From assembly GCA_029001845.1 (NCBI GenBank), contig JAREWP010000070.1:1-64000 (forward strand): a DNA stretch of 64,000 nt, in the 5' to 3' direction. Position 1 is the first letter of the stretch, and each line of letters opens with the position of its first letter. A program made the position numbers and the translations under genes. The notes below the pieces were generated by a model that saw only the letters and a list, made by a program, of their open reading frames with translations, ran no database searches and had not been told where the DNA came from. This document shows, piece after piece, positions 1 through 8,392 of the stretch. This stretch comes from Candidatus Magnetocorallium paracelense. GTDB taxonomy: Bacteria; Nitrospirota; Thermodesulfovibrionia; Thermodesulfovibrionales; Magnetobacteriaceae.

Positions 1-198
1 GCCTCGCCTCTTTTGCTGTAATGCTTTTGATCCTCCTCTCTCATATGATTTACACCATCTGCATACGGTGTCTATATGGACTCCTGTTATTTCTGATATC
101 TCCCTGTATTTTCTCTTCTGTTTTCTCAGGCGTACTGCCTGCTTTCTTAATTCCTGTTGGACTTCTTGTGTATGCTTGCGGGCATCTGTTTTTTCCAT
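1..198 (-). CDS. IS630-type transposase, N-terminal fragment cut by the window edge
   Basis: An open frame of 66 codons runs on the minus strand from an ATG at 198 off the left end of the window. The product begins MEKTDARKHTQEVQQELRKQ and continues with a helix-turn-helix stretch containing REISEITGVHIDTVCRW and then GGSKALQQKRRG. This layout (basic N-terminus, winged-helix HTH with the TVxRW recognition helix, then a GG.KAL..K.RG linker) is typical of IS630-family transposases, whose DDE domain would follow outside the window. No good ribosome binding site is visible. Whether the element is complete cannot be judged here. Confidence 0.75.
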   Translation of the reverse strand, partial: MEKTDARKHTQEVQQELRKQAVRLRKQKRKYREISEITGVHIDTVCRWCKSYERGGSKALQQKRRG

Positions 199-253
199 CA
201 AATATTATAACATTTCTTTACTTCTTTTCGATATGTTTATTCGCCAGGTTAAT

Positions 254-277
254 AGCCGCAGGCTAAAGCCTGTGGCT
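254..277. repeat. Short palindromic repeat (REP-like)
   Basis: An imperfect inverted repeat with arms GCCGCAGGCT and AGCCTGTGGC lies 56 bp upstream of the transposase start. Palindromes of the type GTAGCCACAGGC/GCCTGTGGC are common as dispersed intergenic repeats. It could also belong to the end of the IS630-like element. The rest of 199-374 shows nothing recognisable. Confidence 0.5.
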
Positions 278-374
278 ACATTTTTTCATATTCTCATAAT
301 CCCCGCAAACCTGCATAAAAAAAGTGAACATCCCGTGCATTCAGGATATGATGAAGCAGTAATAACAGAGAGCC

Positions 375-1118
375 CTACTCCCTTCCTCTTAACTTTGACA
401 ACAAAATAAGTATCTCCACATAAAGCCATATAAGGGTTACAATCAGGCCAAATGCCGAGTACCACTCCATGAATTTAGGGGCTCCGCTGTATGCTCCGTT
501 TTCTATAAAATCGAAATCCAGCACCAGATTGAGAGCTGCTATAACGACAACAAAGAGACTGAAGCCTATACCTATGATTCCGCTTTCATGGATGTAGGGA
601 ATATGAACACCAAATATTCCAAGCACAAAGTTAACAAGATATATCAATGCGATTCCGCCTGTCGCGGCAACTACCCCCAGTTTAAAATTTTCCGTGGCCC
701 TGATAAGTCCTGACCTGTATGCAATAAGCAGGCACAGCATGGTTCCGAATGTCAGCACAACGGCCTGAATGACTATTCCCGGAAACATATTCTCGAAAAT
801 AGCCGAAAAACCGCCAATAAAAAATCCTTCCATAAGGGCGTATAGAGGAGCTGTAACAGGGGCCCACTCTTTCTTAAACACTGTCACCAGAGCAACAATG
901 AAGCCCGCAATGGCGCCGCCAAATGTCCATACCTGTAAAGAAGGATTGCCGGTAAAAGCCATTTTCCATGTCCACATGGCAGCGAGAACCAAAACAAGAA
1001 GCATAATTGCTGTCTTGTTCACGGCGCCCTGGATAGTCATTGCTTCGTCCGAGAAAGTTACCCTTCCATACCCCTTAAAAGTCTCGGCATTTAAAGCCGG
1101 ATTAGATGTCCTCATCAT
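375..1118 (-). CDS. Bax inhibitor-1/YccA family membrane protein
   Basis: Integral membrane protein of 247 aa with about seven hydrophobic helices after a ~30-residue cytoplasmic N-terminus. The arrangement and the run TFGGAIAGFIVALVTVFKKE, EGFFIGGFSAIFE and a C-terminal YSAFGLIVTLIWLYVEIL fit the YccA/Bax-inhibitor family (COG4760-like). E. coli YccA is a substrate and modulator of the FtsH protease; whether this protein does the same is inference. AGGAGG sits six bases before the first of two adjacent ATG codons, so the start is well supported. The next upstream gene on the strand encodes a prohibitin-like SPFH protein, another family linked to FtsH. Confidence 0.8.
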   Translation of the reverse strand: MMRTSNPALNAETFKGYGRVTFSDEAMTIQGAVNKTAIMLLVLVLAAMWTWKMAFTGNPSLQVWTFGGAIAGFIVALVTVFKKEWAPVTAPLYALMEGFFIGGFSAIFENMFPGIVIQAVVLTFGTMLCLLIAYRSGLIRATENFKLGVVAATGGIALIYLVNFVLGIFGVHIPYIHESGIIGIGFSLFVVVIAALNLVLDFDFIENGAYSGAPKFMEWYSAFGLIVTLIWLYVEILILLSKLRGRE

Positions 1119-1191
1119 ATGTTACCTCCTATTAATTAAGGTTGAGTTATATAGTGTTGCTTGCATCAGCTTTTTATATAAGTAATTACAG

Positions 1192-1351
1192 AGTAAACGT
1201 CCATGAACCTCCGGTTCACCACAAAGCATGAAAAAGTAAAGAAAGAGGATAATATTTTATACCACGAAGATCACTAAGTACACGAAGTTTTTTTAGTTTT
1301 TTCTTCGTGCCCGTGGTTATTTAAATGAAGTTCTTTTTAGCTTATTTTCGG
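1192..1351 (+). repeat. Repeat family 3, copy 1 (CTTCGTGGT hairpin element)
   Basis: Begins AGTAAACGTCCATG and ends CTTATTTTCGG, like the copy at 60370-60556. The core has an imperfect hairpin: ACCACGAAG... at 1261 pairs with CTTCGTGCCCGTGGT at 1303-1317. A third, altered relative lies at 44021-44170. No coding capacity. It occupies the gap between the BI-1 and prohibitin genes; the remaining gap sequence (1352-1513) shows nothing else. Confidence 0.7.
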
Positions 1352-1513
1352 TACGCAGTTAGTCTGAAGTGTATAGTAGCACATAAAACAGTGTCTGAGC
1401 AATATCAGGAATAAAGGTGCAAAAGAGGTGAAAACATAATCAAAAAACAGTTTTGCCTGACAGTTTATTCGATTATTGCAGAGGAGTTTGTCGGAAAGGT
1501 TTCAGGTTTTAAG

Positions 1514-1536
1514 CCGCGGCCTTTAACAGGCCGCGG
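1514..1536 (-). terminator. Strong GC hairpin just after the prohibitin-like gene
   Basis: Perfect 9-bp inverted repeat CCGCGGCCT/AGGCCGCGG with a 5-nt loop, 11 bp past the stop of the SPFH gene. In the minus direction it is followed by CTTAAAACC, not by a uridine run, so it may be a weak terminator or an mRNA 3'-end stabiliser. Confidence 0.5.
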
Positions 1537-1547
1537 TCATGGGAATG

Positions 1548-2390
1548 CTATTCAAAGCTCTTAACATCTATAAAGGGGACGGCGCCGGAAGTAACCTTCG
1601 GGAGCACTCCGTTCCACTTGTCAATTGCCATAATGGCAGCCTCTATTTGGCGGAGCTTAACAAGGTCTCCCGATATATTTTCCTTTTGCAGACGCAATGC
1701 TTCGGCCTCGGCCTTTGCAGATGTGATTTTTTGTTCGGCTTCGATCTTAATTCTATCGAGGTCCCTTTTCGCCTTTAGAGCAAGCTGCTCAGCTGTCTGT
1801 TTGGATTCGATCGCCTCCATAAATAACTTTGTAAAAGAAAAACTGACGATGGAAAACTCATCAACAGCGATATTGTGGGCAATCAGTCTTTCCGTGAGAT
1901 TACTCTTCATCTCGGAGCTCACGGCAGGGCGTTTTGTTATCAGTTCCTCGGCCGTGTAGTTGGCAGTGACTGCCTTCGATACTTCCTGGACCGCCGGATC
2001 GATAATCCTGTCTTTAAAGTATACGCCTATTTGCTGATAAACCAAATTCGCCTTATCAGGCACAATATGGTAGTTTAAGGCGATAGTCGAACTGACCTCC
2101 TGAAGATCTCTTGAGGAGGCGTCAGCGTCTGTCTGGGATTTCTGTACTTTGACATCCACCTTTACGACTTTCTGAACAAAGGGAATTATAAAATGAAGGC
2201 CCTCGTCCAATACAACGGGTTGCACCGCACCGAAGTTCATTACCACGCCCCTCTCACCTGCTCCGATCGTAACAAAAGGATTCAGTGCAATAATGGCAAT
2301 TATTGCAATAAGTGCTATTATCATGACTAAAGCGCCTTTTTGTCCTTTTGCAGACTTTGTTTTAAATTCATCGAAGAAATCTCTTTCCAT
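1548..2390 (-). CDS. Prohibitin-like SPFH-domain membrane protein
   Basis: 280 aa. A short charged N-terminus is followed by one membrane anchor (about residues 20-40, rich in Ile/Ala), an SPFH/band-7 domain (GERGVVMNFGAVQPVVLDEG...) and a long Ala/Glu/Lys coiled coil (about 190-245). The segments AVQEVSKAVTANYTAEELIT and VDEFSIVSFSFTKLFMEAIE are typical of prohibitins. Such proteins form large membrane-bound rings that organise membrane microdomains and, in the HflK/HflC branch, restrain FtsH. Start: AAGGAGG four bases before ATG. Separated from zapA by only 19 bp, so probably co-transcribed with it. Confidence 0.88.
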   Translation of the reverse strand: MERDFFDEFKTKSAKGQKGALVMIIALIAIIAIIALNPFVTIGAGERGVVMNFGAVQPVVLDEGLHFIIPFVQKVVKVDVKVQKSQTDADASSRDLQEVSSTIALNYHIVPDKANLVYQQIGVYFKDRIIDPAVQEVSKAVTANYTAEELITKRPAVSSEMKSNLTERLIAHNIAVDEFSIVSFSFTKLFMEAIESKQTAEQLALKAKRDLDRIKIEAEQKITSAKAEAEALRLQKENISGDLVKLRQIEAAIMAIDKWNGVLPKVTSGAVPFIDVKSFE

Positions 2391-2409
2391 GATACCTCCT
2401 TAATTAAAT

Positions 2410-2679
2410 CTACTTCATGATATTGTTTAATTCATCGGCCCGTGACTCTATTTTTTCAGTTGCAGATTCATAATCATCTTTTAATTTATGCAGTTCGTCC
2501 GCTATATTTATTGCAGCCAGTATGGCTGCCTTGACAGGGTTCATATCTGCATAACGGTTGTTGATTTCCTGTATTTTCCCGTCTACAAACTCGGTAATTC
2601 TTATCAGATACTCATTTGACTCTTCGCCCTTTATATTGTATTTCTGCCCGGCGATCTCTACTTCTACATTATTTTTCAT
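2410..2679 (-). CDS. zapA: Cell division protein ZapA
   Basis: 89 aa, the usual short ZapA length. The N-terminal half is the conserved globular head (VEIAGQKYNIKGEESNEYLI, then VDGKIQEINNRYADMNPVKA and AILAAINIADELHKL), followed by a C-terminal coiled coil. ZapA binds FtsZ and cross-links protofilaments in the Z-ring. Its start codon overlaps the stop of the upstream coiled-coil gene by 4 bp (ATGA), implying translational coupling. The downstream neighbour is the prohibitin-like gene, not the 6S RNA gene found beside zapA in many gammaproteobacteria. Confidence 0.88.
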   Translation of the reverse strand: MKNNVEVEIAGQKYNIKGEESNEYLIRITEFVDGKIQEINNRYADMNPVKAAILAAINIADELHKLKDDYESATEKIESRADELNNIMK

Positions 2680-2960
2680 CCTTCCAAAGCCTCTAGTTCA
2701 TTTATTATTTCTTCGATTTGGCCCGTAACGCTTGACCTCTCGTCAAGAAGGCGGGATATTTTCTCTTCTTTTTCCGTAAGCTCTGCCTCAAGAGCCTCGA
2801 CTTTCTCCCTGAGACTTCTATTTTCAAATTTTACAATCCTGATTTTCTCTGTTAAAGCGGCAAGAGTCTCGTCAATAAGCTTTAAACGTTGTAGAGGAAC
2901 TCTCCCGCTCTCCTCTGCTCTTTCTTCATCTTTTTCGTTTAGCTCGACGAATTCGGCCAT
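2676..2960 (-). CDS. ZapB-like coiled-coil protein
   Basis: 94 aa, almost entirely predicted coiled coil: heptad-like leucines in LQRLKLIDETLAALTEKI and LREKVEALEAELTEKEEKIS. No enzymatic motif. Position directly upstream of and overlapping zapA, together with its size, suggests a ZapB-type partner that links ZapA to other division or chromosome factors. This assignment rests on context and coiled-coil character; sequence identity with gammaproteobacterial ZapB cannot be judged here. A GGGAG motif precedes the ATG. Confidence 0.65.
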   Translation of the reverse strand: MAEFVELNEKDEERAEESGRVPLQRLKLIDETLAALTEKIRIVKFENRSLREKVEALEAELTEKEEKISRLLDERSSVTGQIEEIINELEALEG

Positions 2961-3084
2961 ACTCCCGCTCTCTGTCTCTCAAAAAAACATGAATTGGTGA
3001 AATATCATTACACAGGGGGATTAAGCCGGGCAATAAAAAGTGTTTTTTGCTTCATCCCGGATGCCTGAGTATCTACATAAAAAT

Positions 3085-3218
3085 CAATGTCATTCACTTA
3101 AGGAGCAAAGCACCATCCGCCTTCAGCGGCTAAACTCGAAGGCTCCGCTTCGCTGCGCCTTCTCAAACATGACCCGCTTCCGTCGGAAGGTGCTTCACCC
3201 CTTAAGTTGATGGTATTG
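3085..3218 (-). mobile_element. MITE family 1, copy A
   Basis: 134-bp element with ends CAATGTCATT.../...ATGGTATTG, inverted relative to the other copies. Its terminal inverted repeats share CTTAAGG and AAGCACC(A/T)TCCG. It is flanked by TACATAAAAAT (3074-3084) and TACATAAAAT (3219-3228), a target duplication of about 10 bp with one A-run difference. It lies 16 bp past the stop of the lytic transglycosylase gene, between that gene and the zapB-zapA pair. The remainder of 2961-3243 shows nothing else. Confidence 0.88.
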
Positions 3219-3243
3219 TACATAAAATAACAAATGTAAGGGG

Positions 3244-5175
3244 TCAATGTCCACTTTGAATATTCATAAGAGTATAAAAACTCAAATCCCTGTCATAATC
3301 ATATATTCTTTTATATTGAAAATACGTTTTCAGCACTCTTTTTACATACTTCCTGGTCTCATAGTAAGGGATATCCTCAATAAACTCATCATCAGAGGTG
3401 TAATTCCCGGAGGCGAGCCACTTTTCCACCTTATGTTCTCCGGCGTTGTACGAAGCAAGAGAGGCAGGTATAGAGTTAAACCGGCCAAGCAGTTCCTTCA
3501 TATAAAAGCCTCCTATGAGAATATTATTTTTTACGTTTATAATATCAAAAATATTGTCAATTTTAATACCTGTTTTTCCTCCGAACGTCCTGGCTGTGGG
3601 AGGGATCAACTGCATAAGACCGGCGGCGCCGGCAGGGGAATATGCATCCTCGTCATAACGGCTCTCTTCACGCATTATTGACAATACCAAAAGCGGGTCT
3701 ACAGAGAATCTGTCATAAACCTCTTTGACCAGGTCTTTGTAAGCATAAGGATAGAGGAGGGTCTTATCTCTCTTGGCAGGAGGTATTCTTTTCAACAGCA
3801 CAATGGATTCATTATAAAGGCCTGCTCTGTTGAGCAACCGACAGGCGCTGAGTATAAGTTCATGATTTCTTTTGCTCAGTTGCCTCATTATATGTCTGCT
3901 CTCGATGGCTACAGCGTCTTTCATATCCAGCCTTAATAATATTGACAGTCTCTTGAGCTTATCGGAGTCCTTATTGTTTTTCATCTCCCTTTGAATAATC
4001 GGAGGAATATGCCTTCCCGACTTTGTTAATGCGAGAAGTGAATAGTAGTTATCCGGGTCAGTAAACCTCTCATACAATGATGAAGCGTCTTGATCGAGTC
4101 TTTCCGATGTTCTGGCGAACCAGTACAAATATCGATTATCACCGTACTTTTTATACAAAGAGTTGAATATTGGAAGCGCCTTTTTGTAGTTCTTGTCGAG
4201 ATAAAAAGCCCAGCCAAGATTCCACATGGCATCTTCTCTTATGGAAGGATCGCTCTTAATTTCCTCCAATATGGTGATTGCAGCTTCCACATTGCCGCTA
4301 CGTCTTAAAAAAAGAGCTTTTTTCAATCTTAAAAACGAGGCTTTAGGATCTTTCTTTTTTATAAGCAAGCCCAGTTTCTCCTCAAATTTCTCTTTTGTTT
4401 CAGGGTAAAGAGACCAGCTCGCTCTGTAAAGGGAGTATGTTTCATAATAGAGGTCTCCCAGTTTATTGTAATGATCGGCTGCTTCATTGTACTTCTTTTG
4501 CTTGAAGAGTGATTTGGCAAGATTCTCCTCGATACTGCGCTTTATTTCGCCCCGAGTCTCTGCAATGATCTCTTTCAGTTCCTTTTCGGCCTTGCTGAAG
4601 AAGTACTGTTTCATCAGATTATTCGATCTTTTATAAATATCGGATACTGTCAGCCCGGCGGGATCGATCTTTTGAAGAGCTTCATCGGAGAATTCCTTCG
4701 CGGAAATATAAATTTTTTTGTATTCCTTAAAAGCACCGGCGCTGTCTCCGGTATCATGAAGAAGATCGGCAAGTATGAGTCGGACGCCGTTGTCATGAGG
4801 ATATTTTGTAAGATATTTTCTGCAAGATTTTATACCCCGCCCGGAATCTATCCTGGAAGCAGTCTCGGCCTCAAGCTTAATGGCTTTGCGTAAAATAGGG
4901 GAGGCAGGATATTCGGCTTTTATTTTTCCAATGTCTGTAAATACATTTTCATGCCGGTCCATGTTACTGAAAGACAGAGCCCTCCAGTACAGAGCATAGT
5001 CACGAAGCAAATGGGAGCCTTTGTTAAAAATATCCAGATTTGAGACAGCATCCTCATAGTTTCCTCTGTCAATGGATTCCTTAGCCCTTTTAAGTAAAAT
5101 ATACGGATCGTCAGATGAAAAAGCAGGAAGCACAGGCAGGAAAAATAAAATCGATATGAAGGCCAGGGTTTTCAT
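3244..5175 (-). CDS. slt: Soluble lytic murein transglycosylase (Slt-type)
   Basis: 643 aa with an N-terminal signal sequence (MKTLAFISILFFLPVLPAFS). A long alpha-helical, TPR-like solenoid (about 25-460) is followed by a C-terminal lysozyme-like catalytic domain. There, SIMREESRYDEDAYSPAGAA holds the catalytic Glu, followed by GLMQLIPPTA and the ASYNAGEHKVEKWL motif. Such enzymes cleave the glycan strand of peptidoglycan, forming 1,6-anhydro-MurNAc ends, in the periplasm. Its ATG immediately follows the mqnD stop codon, so it is co-transcribed with mqnD, hinT and purD. MITE copy A lies 16 bp downstream of its stop. Confidence 0.9.
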   Translation of the reverse strand: MKTLAFISILFFLPVLPAFSSDDPYILLKRAKESIDRGNYEDAVSNLDIFNKGSHLLRDYALYWRALSFSNMDRHENVFTDIGKIKAEYPASPILRKAIKLEAETASRIDSGRGIKSCRKYLTKYPHDNGVRLILADLLHDTGDSAGAFKEYKKIYISAKEFSDEALQKIDPAGLTVSDIYKRSNNLMKQYFFSKAEKELKEIIAETRGEIKRSIEENLAKSLFKQKKYNEAADHYNKLGDLYYETYSLYRASWSLYPETKEKFEEKLGLLIKKKDPKASFLRLKKALFLRRSGNVEAAITILEEIKSDPSIREDAMWNLGWAFYLDKNYKKALPIFNSLYKKYGDNRYLYWFARTSERLDQDASSLYERFTDPDNYYSLLALTKSGRHIPPIIQREMKNNKDSDKLKRLSILLRLDMKDAVAIESRHIMRQLSKRNHELILSACRLLNRAGLYNESIVLLKRIPPAKRDKTLLYPYAYKDLVKEVYDRFSVDPLLVLSIMREESRYDEDAYSPAGAAGLMQLIPPTARTFGGKTGIKIDNIFDIINVKNNILIGGFYMKELLGRFNSIPASLASYNAGEHKVEKWLASGNYTSDDEFIEDIPYYETRKYVKRVLKTYFQYKRIYDYDRDLSFYTLMNIQSGH

Positions 5176-6012
5176 TTATTGAAAAAGCTCTCTTTCTTTT
5201 GCCATTTCAAAAAGCCTGTCAATGGCATTGCTCCCCTCCTCTCCGTAATCGAAGGTGAAGTCGTTTACATAAAGGTTTATATGACTGTCTATTACGCCAT
5301 TATTTAATTCTCTGGCGTATTCTTTAATGTATTTCTTTGTCTCATCTCTGTTTTTATAGGCAAAGTCAATGGATTCTCTCAGGAGATTTTCAACAAAGTC
5401 GGAAAGTTCCTCTCCAAGTTCATTTTTCATAATTATGCATCCAAGGGGTATGGGCAAACCTGTCTTACTCTCCCACCATGCACCGAGATCGATGACCTCT
5501 TTAAGACCATATTCATGATAAGTAAACCGGCTCTCGTGTATAATCACGCCGGCGTCGACTTCTCCTTTTTGTACGGAAGTCATTATTTTGTAAAAAGGCA
5601 TACTAACGATATTGCTCTTTCTCTTTAATGCCGGTTCGAAGAGCCGAAGCAGCAGGCATGCCGTTGTGTAAAAGCCTGGAACGGCAATTTTTATGCTCTT
5701 CAGGTCTTCCGGTTCCAATCCCTTGGAAGTTATGATAAGAGGGCCGCAACCTCTGCCAAGAGCGCCGCCGCTTTTTAGCAGCCGATATCGATCTCTGAGA
5801 TACCCGAACGTATGAAAAGAAACCTTTGTTATGTCGGGAATTCCTTTTAAGGCAAGGTTGTTCAGCTCTTCGACATCCCTGATCGTCGGCTCAAACTCAA
5901 GAGGGCCTGTATCGATCCTTTTATTAATCAGAGCATAAAATATAAAAGTGTCATTCGGACAGGGCGAGAATCCCAGGGTGAGTTTATGCGTTGGCTTTAT
6001 CCCGGAGGCCAT
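5176..6012 (-). CDS. mqnD: 1,4-dihydroxy-6-naphthoate synthase MqnD (futalosine pathway)
   Basis: 278 aa with a periplasmic-binding-protein-like fold. The N-terminal signature LGFSPCPNDTFIFYALINKR is characteristic of MqnD and distinguishes it from MqnA. GALGRGCGPLIIT and the later VIIHESRFTYHEYGL are also family-like. MqnD converts cyclic dehypoxanthine futalosine to 1,4-dihydroxy-6-naphthoate, a late step in the futalosine route to menaquinone, which implies menaquinone-based respiration. The assigned ATG lies inside the 3' end of hinT (16-bp overlap in another frame). No other mqn genes are in the window. Confidence 0.9.
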   Translation of the reverse strand: MASGIKPTHKLTLGFSPCPNDTFIFYALINKRIDTGPLEFEPTIRDVEELNNLALKGIPDITKVSFHTFGYLRDRYRLLKSGGALGRGCGPLIITSKGLEPEDLKSIKIAVPGFYTTACLLLRLFEPALKRKSNIVSMPFYKIMTSVQKGEVDAGVIIHESRFTYHEYGLKEVIDLGAWWESKTGLPIPLGCIIMKNELGEELSDFVENLLRESIDFAYKNRDETKKYIKEYARELNNGVIDSHINLYVNDFTFDYGEEGSNAIDRLFEMAKERELFQ

Positions 6013-6338
6013 CTCATCGGTCTGCCGCCCAATATGTGGAGATGGATATGGAAAACTGTCTGGCCGGCTTCTTTGTTGCAGTTCATAACAAGCCTGAAAC
6101 CCCTTTCGGCAATATTATTTTCCAGGGCGATCTTGTTCGCCGCAGCATAGAGACTGCCGATAAGCCGAAAATCTTCTTCTTTTATATCCAAGGAAGTTGA
6201 TATGTGCTTTTTAGGTATCACCAGGACATGAAGCGGAGCCTGAGGATTGATGTCTTCAAAGGCAAGAATCATATCATCTTCATAAACTATCTTTGAGGCG
6301 ATCTGCTTATTAACAATTTTACAAAAAAGACAATCCAT
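5997..6338 (-). CDS. HIT-family nucleotide phosphoramidase (HinT-like)
   Basis: 113 aa, complete for the family. The histidine-triad motif is visible at the C-terminus as HIHLHILGGRPM, and the N-terminus CLFCKIVNKQIASKIVYED is classical for HinT/PKCI proteins. Members hydrolyse nucleoside 5'-phosphoramidates such as AMP-lysine. It starts 12 bp after purD and overlaps mqnD, so it is part of one transcription unit. The C-terminus (RWPPG) is short, as is usual in bacterial HinT. Confidence 0.9.
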   Translation of the reverse strand: MDCLFCKIVNKQIASKIVYEDDMILAFEDINPQAPLHVLVIPKKHISTSLDIKEEDFRLIGSLYAAANKIALENNIAERGFRLVMNCNKEAGQTVFHIHLHILGGRPMRWPPG

Positions 6339-6350
6339 AACAACCTCTCT

Positions 6351-7619
6351 TTACAATGCTCTGTGAGCGATATCTTTTCTATAATACATACCATCAAAAC
6401 GGATATTGTTTATGACTTCGTAAACCTTATCCCTGGCTTCTCTCACACTTTCTCCCAGGGCCGTTACTCCCATAACCCTTCCCCCCGATGAAGTGACATT
6501 GCCGCTGTCGCCAAAGGACGTTCCCGAATGAAAGACATAAACGTCATCATCTGATTTGAAAGAATCGAGTCCACTTATCTCCTTTCCTTTTTCATAATCT
6601 CCCGGGTACCCCTCGGAAGCCAGGACAACACAAACAGAAGCATTTTTTTTCCACTTTATCTCGATCCTGTCAAGTTTTTCTTCCTCAATAGCCAATAGAA
6701 TATCCATAAAATCGCTGTCCAGTCTCATTAATACAGGTTGTGTCTCAGGATCTCCGAATCTGCAGTTATACTCCAGCACGTAAGGTTTGCCATCGCTTAT
6801 CATTAGGCCTGCGTATAAAAATCCTTTATATTTGATCCCCTCTTTTTTCAGTCCCCTGACAGTAGGTTCGATTATAGTCTCCATGATTACATTTTCAAGT
6901 TCGGTAGTGACTATCGGCGCAGGGCTGTATGCCCCCATTCCCCCTGTATTGGGCCCTTTGTCACCGTCGTAAACTCTCTTGTGATCCTGAGAACTTACCA
7001 TCGGGAGAATCGTTGTTCCGTCCGTAAAGGCCATAAACGAAGCCTCTTCCCCGACGAGACACTCTTCTATGATAACCCTGTCTCCGGCGCTTCCAAAAGC
7101 CTTTTTCTTCATAATAAGATCAATAGCATCCATAGCCTCTTTAACGTCGACTGCAACGATAACGCCCTTTCCCGCAGCCAGACCGTCCGCCTTGATTACA
7201 ACGGGTGCGCCTTTTAAACGTACATGTTCCTCAGCATGAATGGGAGAGGTGAAAGTTCTGTACTCGGCAGTAGGTATGCCGTGTCTTTTCATGAATTCCT
7301 TGGCAAAGACCTTGCTCGCCTCCAGTTGAGCGGCTTTTTTCAAAGGTCCTGTAATCTTGAGTCCCTCCTTTTCAAAGGCGTCTGCAATGCCCTTTGCAAG
7401 AGGAGCTTCAGGGCCGACGACAGTGACATCGATCCACTCATATTTTACGAGATTAATGATCGATTCGAAATCGTCCGGTGCTATATCGATACACTCGGCA
7501 AGCTCGGCAATGCCTGCGTTACCGGGGCAACAGTATACCTTGTCTGCCTTTTTGCTCATTGCAATCGCCCGAACAAGGGCATGCTCTCTCCCGCCACTGC
7601 CTATGACAAGTACTTTCAT
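6351..7619 (-). CDS. purD: Phosphoribosylamine-glycine ligase PurD
   Basis: 422 aa, the standard length for GAR synthetase. N-terminal domain MKVLVIGSGGREHALVRAIA; ATP-grasp core with VIKADGLAAGKGVIVA, EECLVGEEASFMAFTDG and the signature HKRVYDGDKGPNTGGMGAYS; and a metal/ATP site YVLEYNCRFGDPETQ. It catalyses ATP-dependent joining of phosphoribosylamine and glycine, the second step of de novo purine synthesis. First gene of the purD-hinT-mqnD-slt unit. No Shine-Dalgarno is evident; a possible -10 lies only 7 bp upstream of the ATG. Confidence 0.95.
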   Translation of the reverse strand: MKVLVIGSGGREHALVRAIAMSKKADKVYCCPGNAGIAELAECIDIAPDDFESIINLVKYEWIDVTVVGPEAPLAKGIADAFEKEGLKITGPLKKAAQLEASKVFAKEFMKRHGIPTAEYRTFTSPIHAEEHVRLKGAPVVIKADGLAAGKGVIVAVDVKEAMDAIDLIMKKKAFGSAGDRVIIEECLVGEEASFMAFTDGTTILPMVSSQDHKRVYDGDKGPNTGGMGAYSPAPIVTTELENVIMETIIEPTVRGLKKEGIKYKGFLYAGLMISDGKPYVLEYNCRFGDPETQPVLMRLDSDFMDILLAIEEEKLDRIEIKWKKNASVCVVLASEGYPGDYEKGKEISGLDSFKSDDDVYVFHSGTSFGDSGNVTSSGGRVMGVTALGESVREARDKVYEVINNIRFDGMYYRKDIAHRAL

Positions 7620-7626
7620 GGCAAAT

Positions 7627-7657
7627 AGTATAAACTAAAGAATGACTATTTTTCCAA
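7627..7657 (-). promoter_or_regulatory. Possible promoter of purD placing the start at or near the ATG
   Basis: On the minus strand TTGGAA (7652-7657) and TATACT (7627-7632) are separated by 19 bp. The -10 ends 7 bp before the purD ATG and no ribosome binding site intervenes, so transcripts may be leaderless. The spacer is longer than ideal, so support is modest. Confidence 0.35.
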
Positions 7658-7704
7658 TCACCTGAAAAATCTCGCTATTCTTCTTCTACATCACAGTTGA
7701 TTTC

Positions 7705-7713
7705 TGCTATAAT
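7705..7713 (+). promoter_or_regulatory. Extended -10 promoter for the sulfotransferase-HDOD pair
   Basis: TGCTATAAT is a perfect extended -10 element (TG at 7705-7706, TATAAT 7708-7713), with a weak TCTACA -35 about 17 bp upstream. It lies 43 bp before the assigned start of the plus-strand gene at 7757. Confidence 0.55.
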
Positions 7714-7756
7714 TTACAGAATCTGTCGCTGCTAATCGGGCAAAGGAAAAGGATTC

Positions 7757-8389
7757 TTGATTTTAAGTAAATACTTTGTTTTCATTCACCTGCCTAAAAC
7801 AGGCGGTACTTTTATAAAAAAAATACTTATCGATTATGCGCCCGATGAGTGGAAGGTAAGAAAACCGGGCGCCCGGGAAAGAAAGTACTGCACAGACCCG
7901 AATCATCCGACAATTCGAGACATACCTGCGGAATATATCGGACTGCCGATCTTCGGTTTTATCAGAAATCCATGGGACTGGTATGTGTCGTGGTATGAAT
8001 TTCTAAAACTTGACGGTGAAAATCCGCTTTTTAATGCAGCATCGAATTTTGGTAAAAGAGACTTCAGGGAAACACTTTTAAATCTTTACGACAACAACGA
8101 AATCAAAAATGCAGATTCGGGAATTTACAGCTGGTACTTCTCTGAAAGCTTTGGCAATGATCCCTCTCAAGTCAAATTCTTAAAATTCGAGCAATTACGA
8201 GAGGACTTAATCGAAGCGCTGACCGATATTCTCTCTGTCCCTCTCTCAATGTCCGGGGCTATTAACAACCTCCCTCCCATGAATGTTGGAAGTCGGACCT
8301 GCTACAGGGATTACTATGATAAACTGCTTATGGAACTGATCGAAAAAAAAGACAAGGAGATTATTGACCGTTTCGGGTACACCTATTAA
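7757..8389 (+). CDS. Sulfotransferase-family protein
   Basis: 210 aa. The N-terminus FVFIHLPKTGGTFIKKIL matches the 5'-phosphosulfate-binding loop of PAPS-dependent sulfotransferases, and FGFIRNPWDWYVSWYEF matches the 3'-phosphate-binding RNPxxxxxS-like strand and helix. Such enzymes move a sulfuryl group from PAPS to a carbohydrate or other acceptor; the acceptor here is unknown. It starts with TTG preceded by AAAGGAAAAGGA; no ATG lies nearby in frame. Only three bases separate its stop from the next gene, so the two are likely co-transcribed. It could modify surface glycans, given the polysaccharide genes near 40-48 kb, but that is inference. Confidence 0.75.
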   Translation: MILSKYFVFIHLPKTGGTFIKKILIDYAPDEWKVRKPGARERKYCTDPNHPTIRDIPAEYIGLPIFGFIRNPWDWYVSWYEFLKLDGENPLFNAASNFGKRDFRETLLNLYDNNEIKNADSGIYSWYFSESFGNDPSQVKFLKFEQLREDLIEALTDILSVPLSMSGAINNLPPMNVGSRTCYRDYYDKLLMELIEKKDKEIIDRFGYTY

Positions 8390-8392
8390 AAA

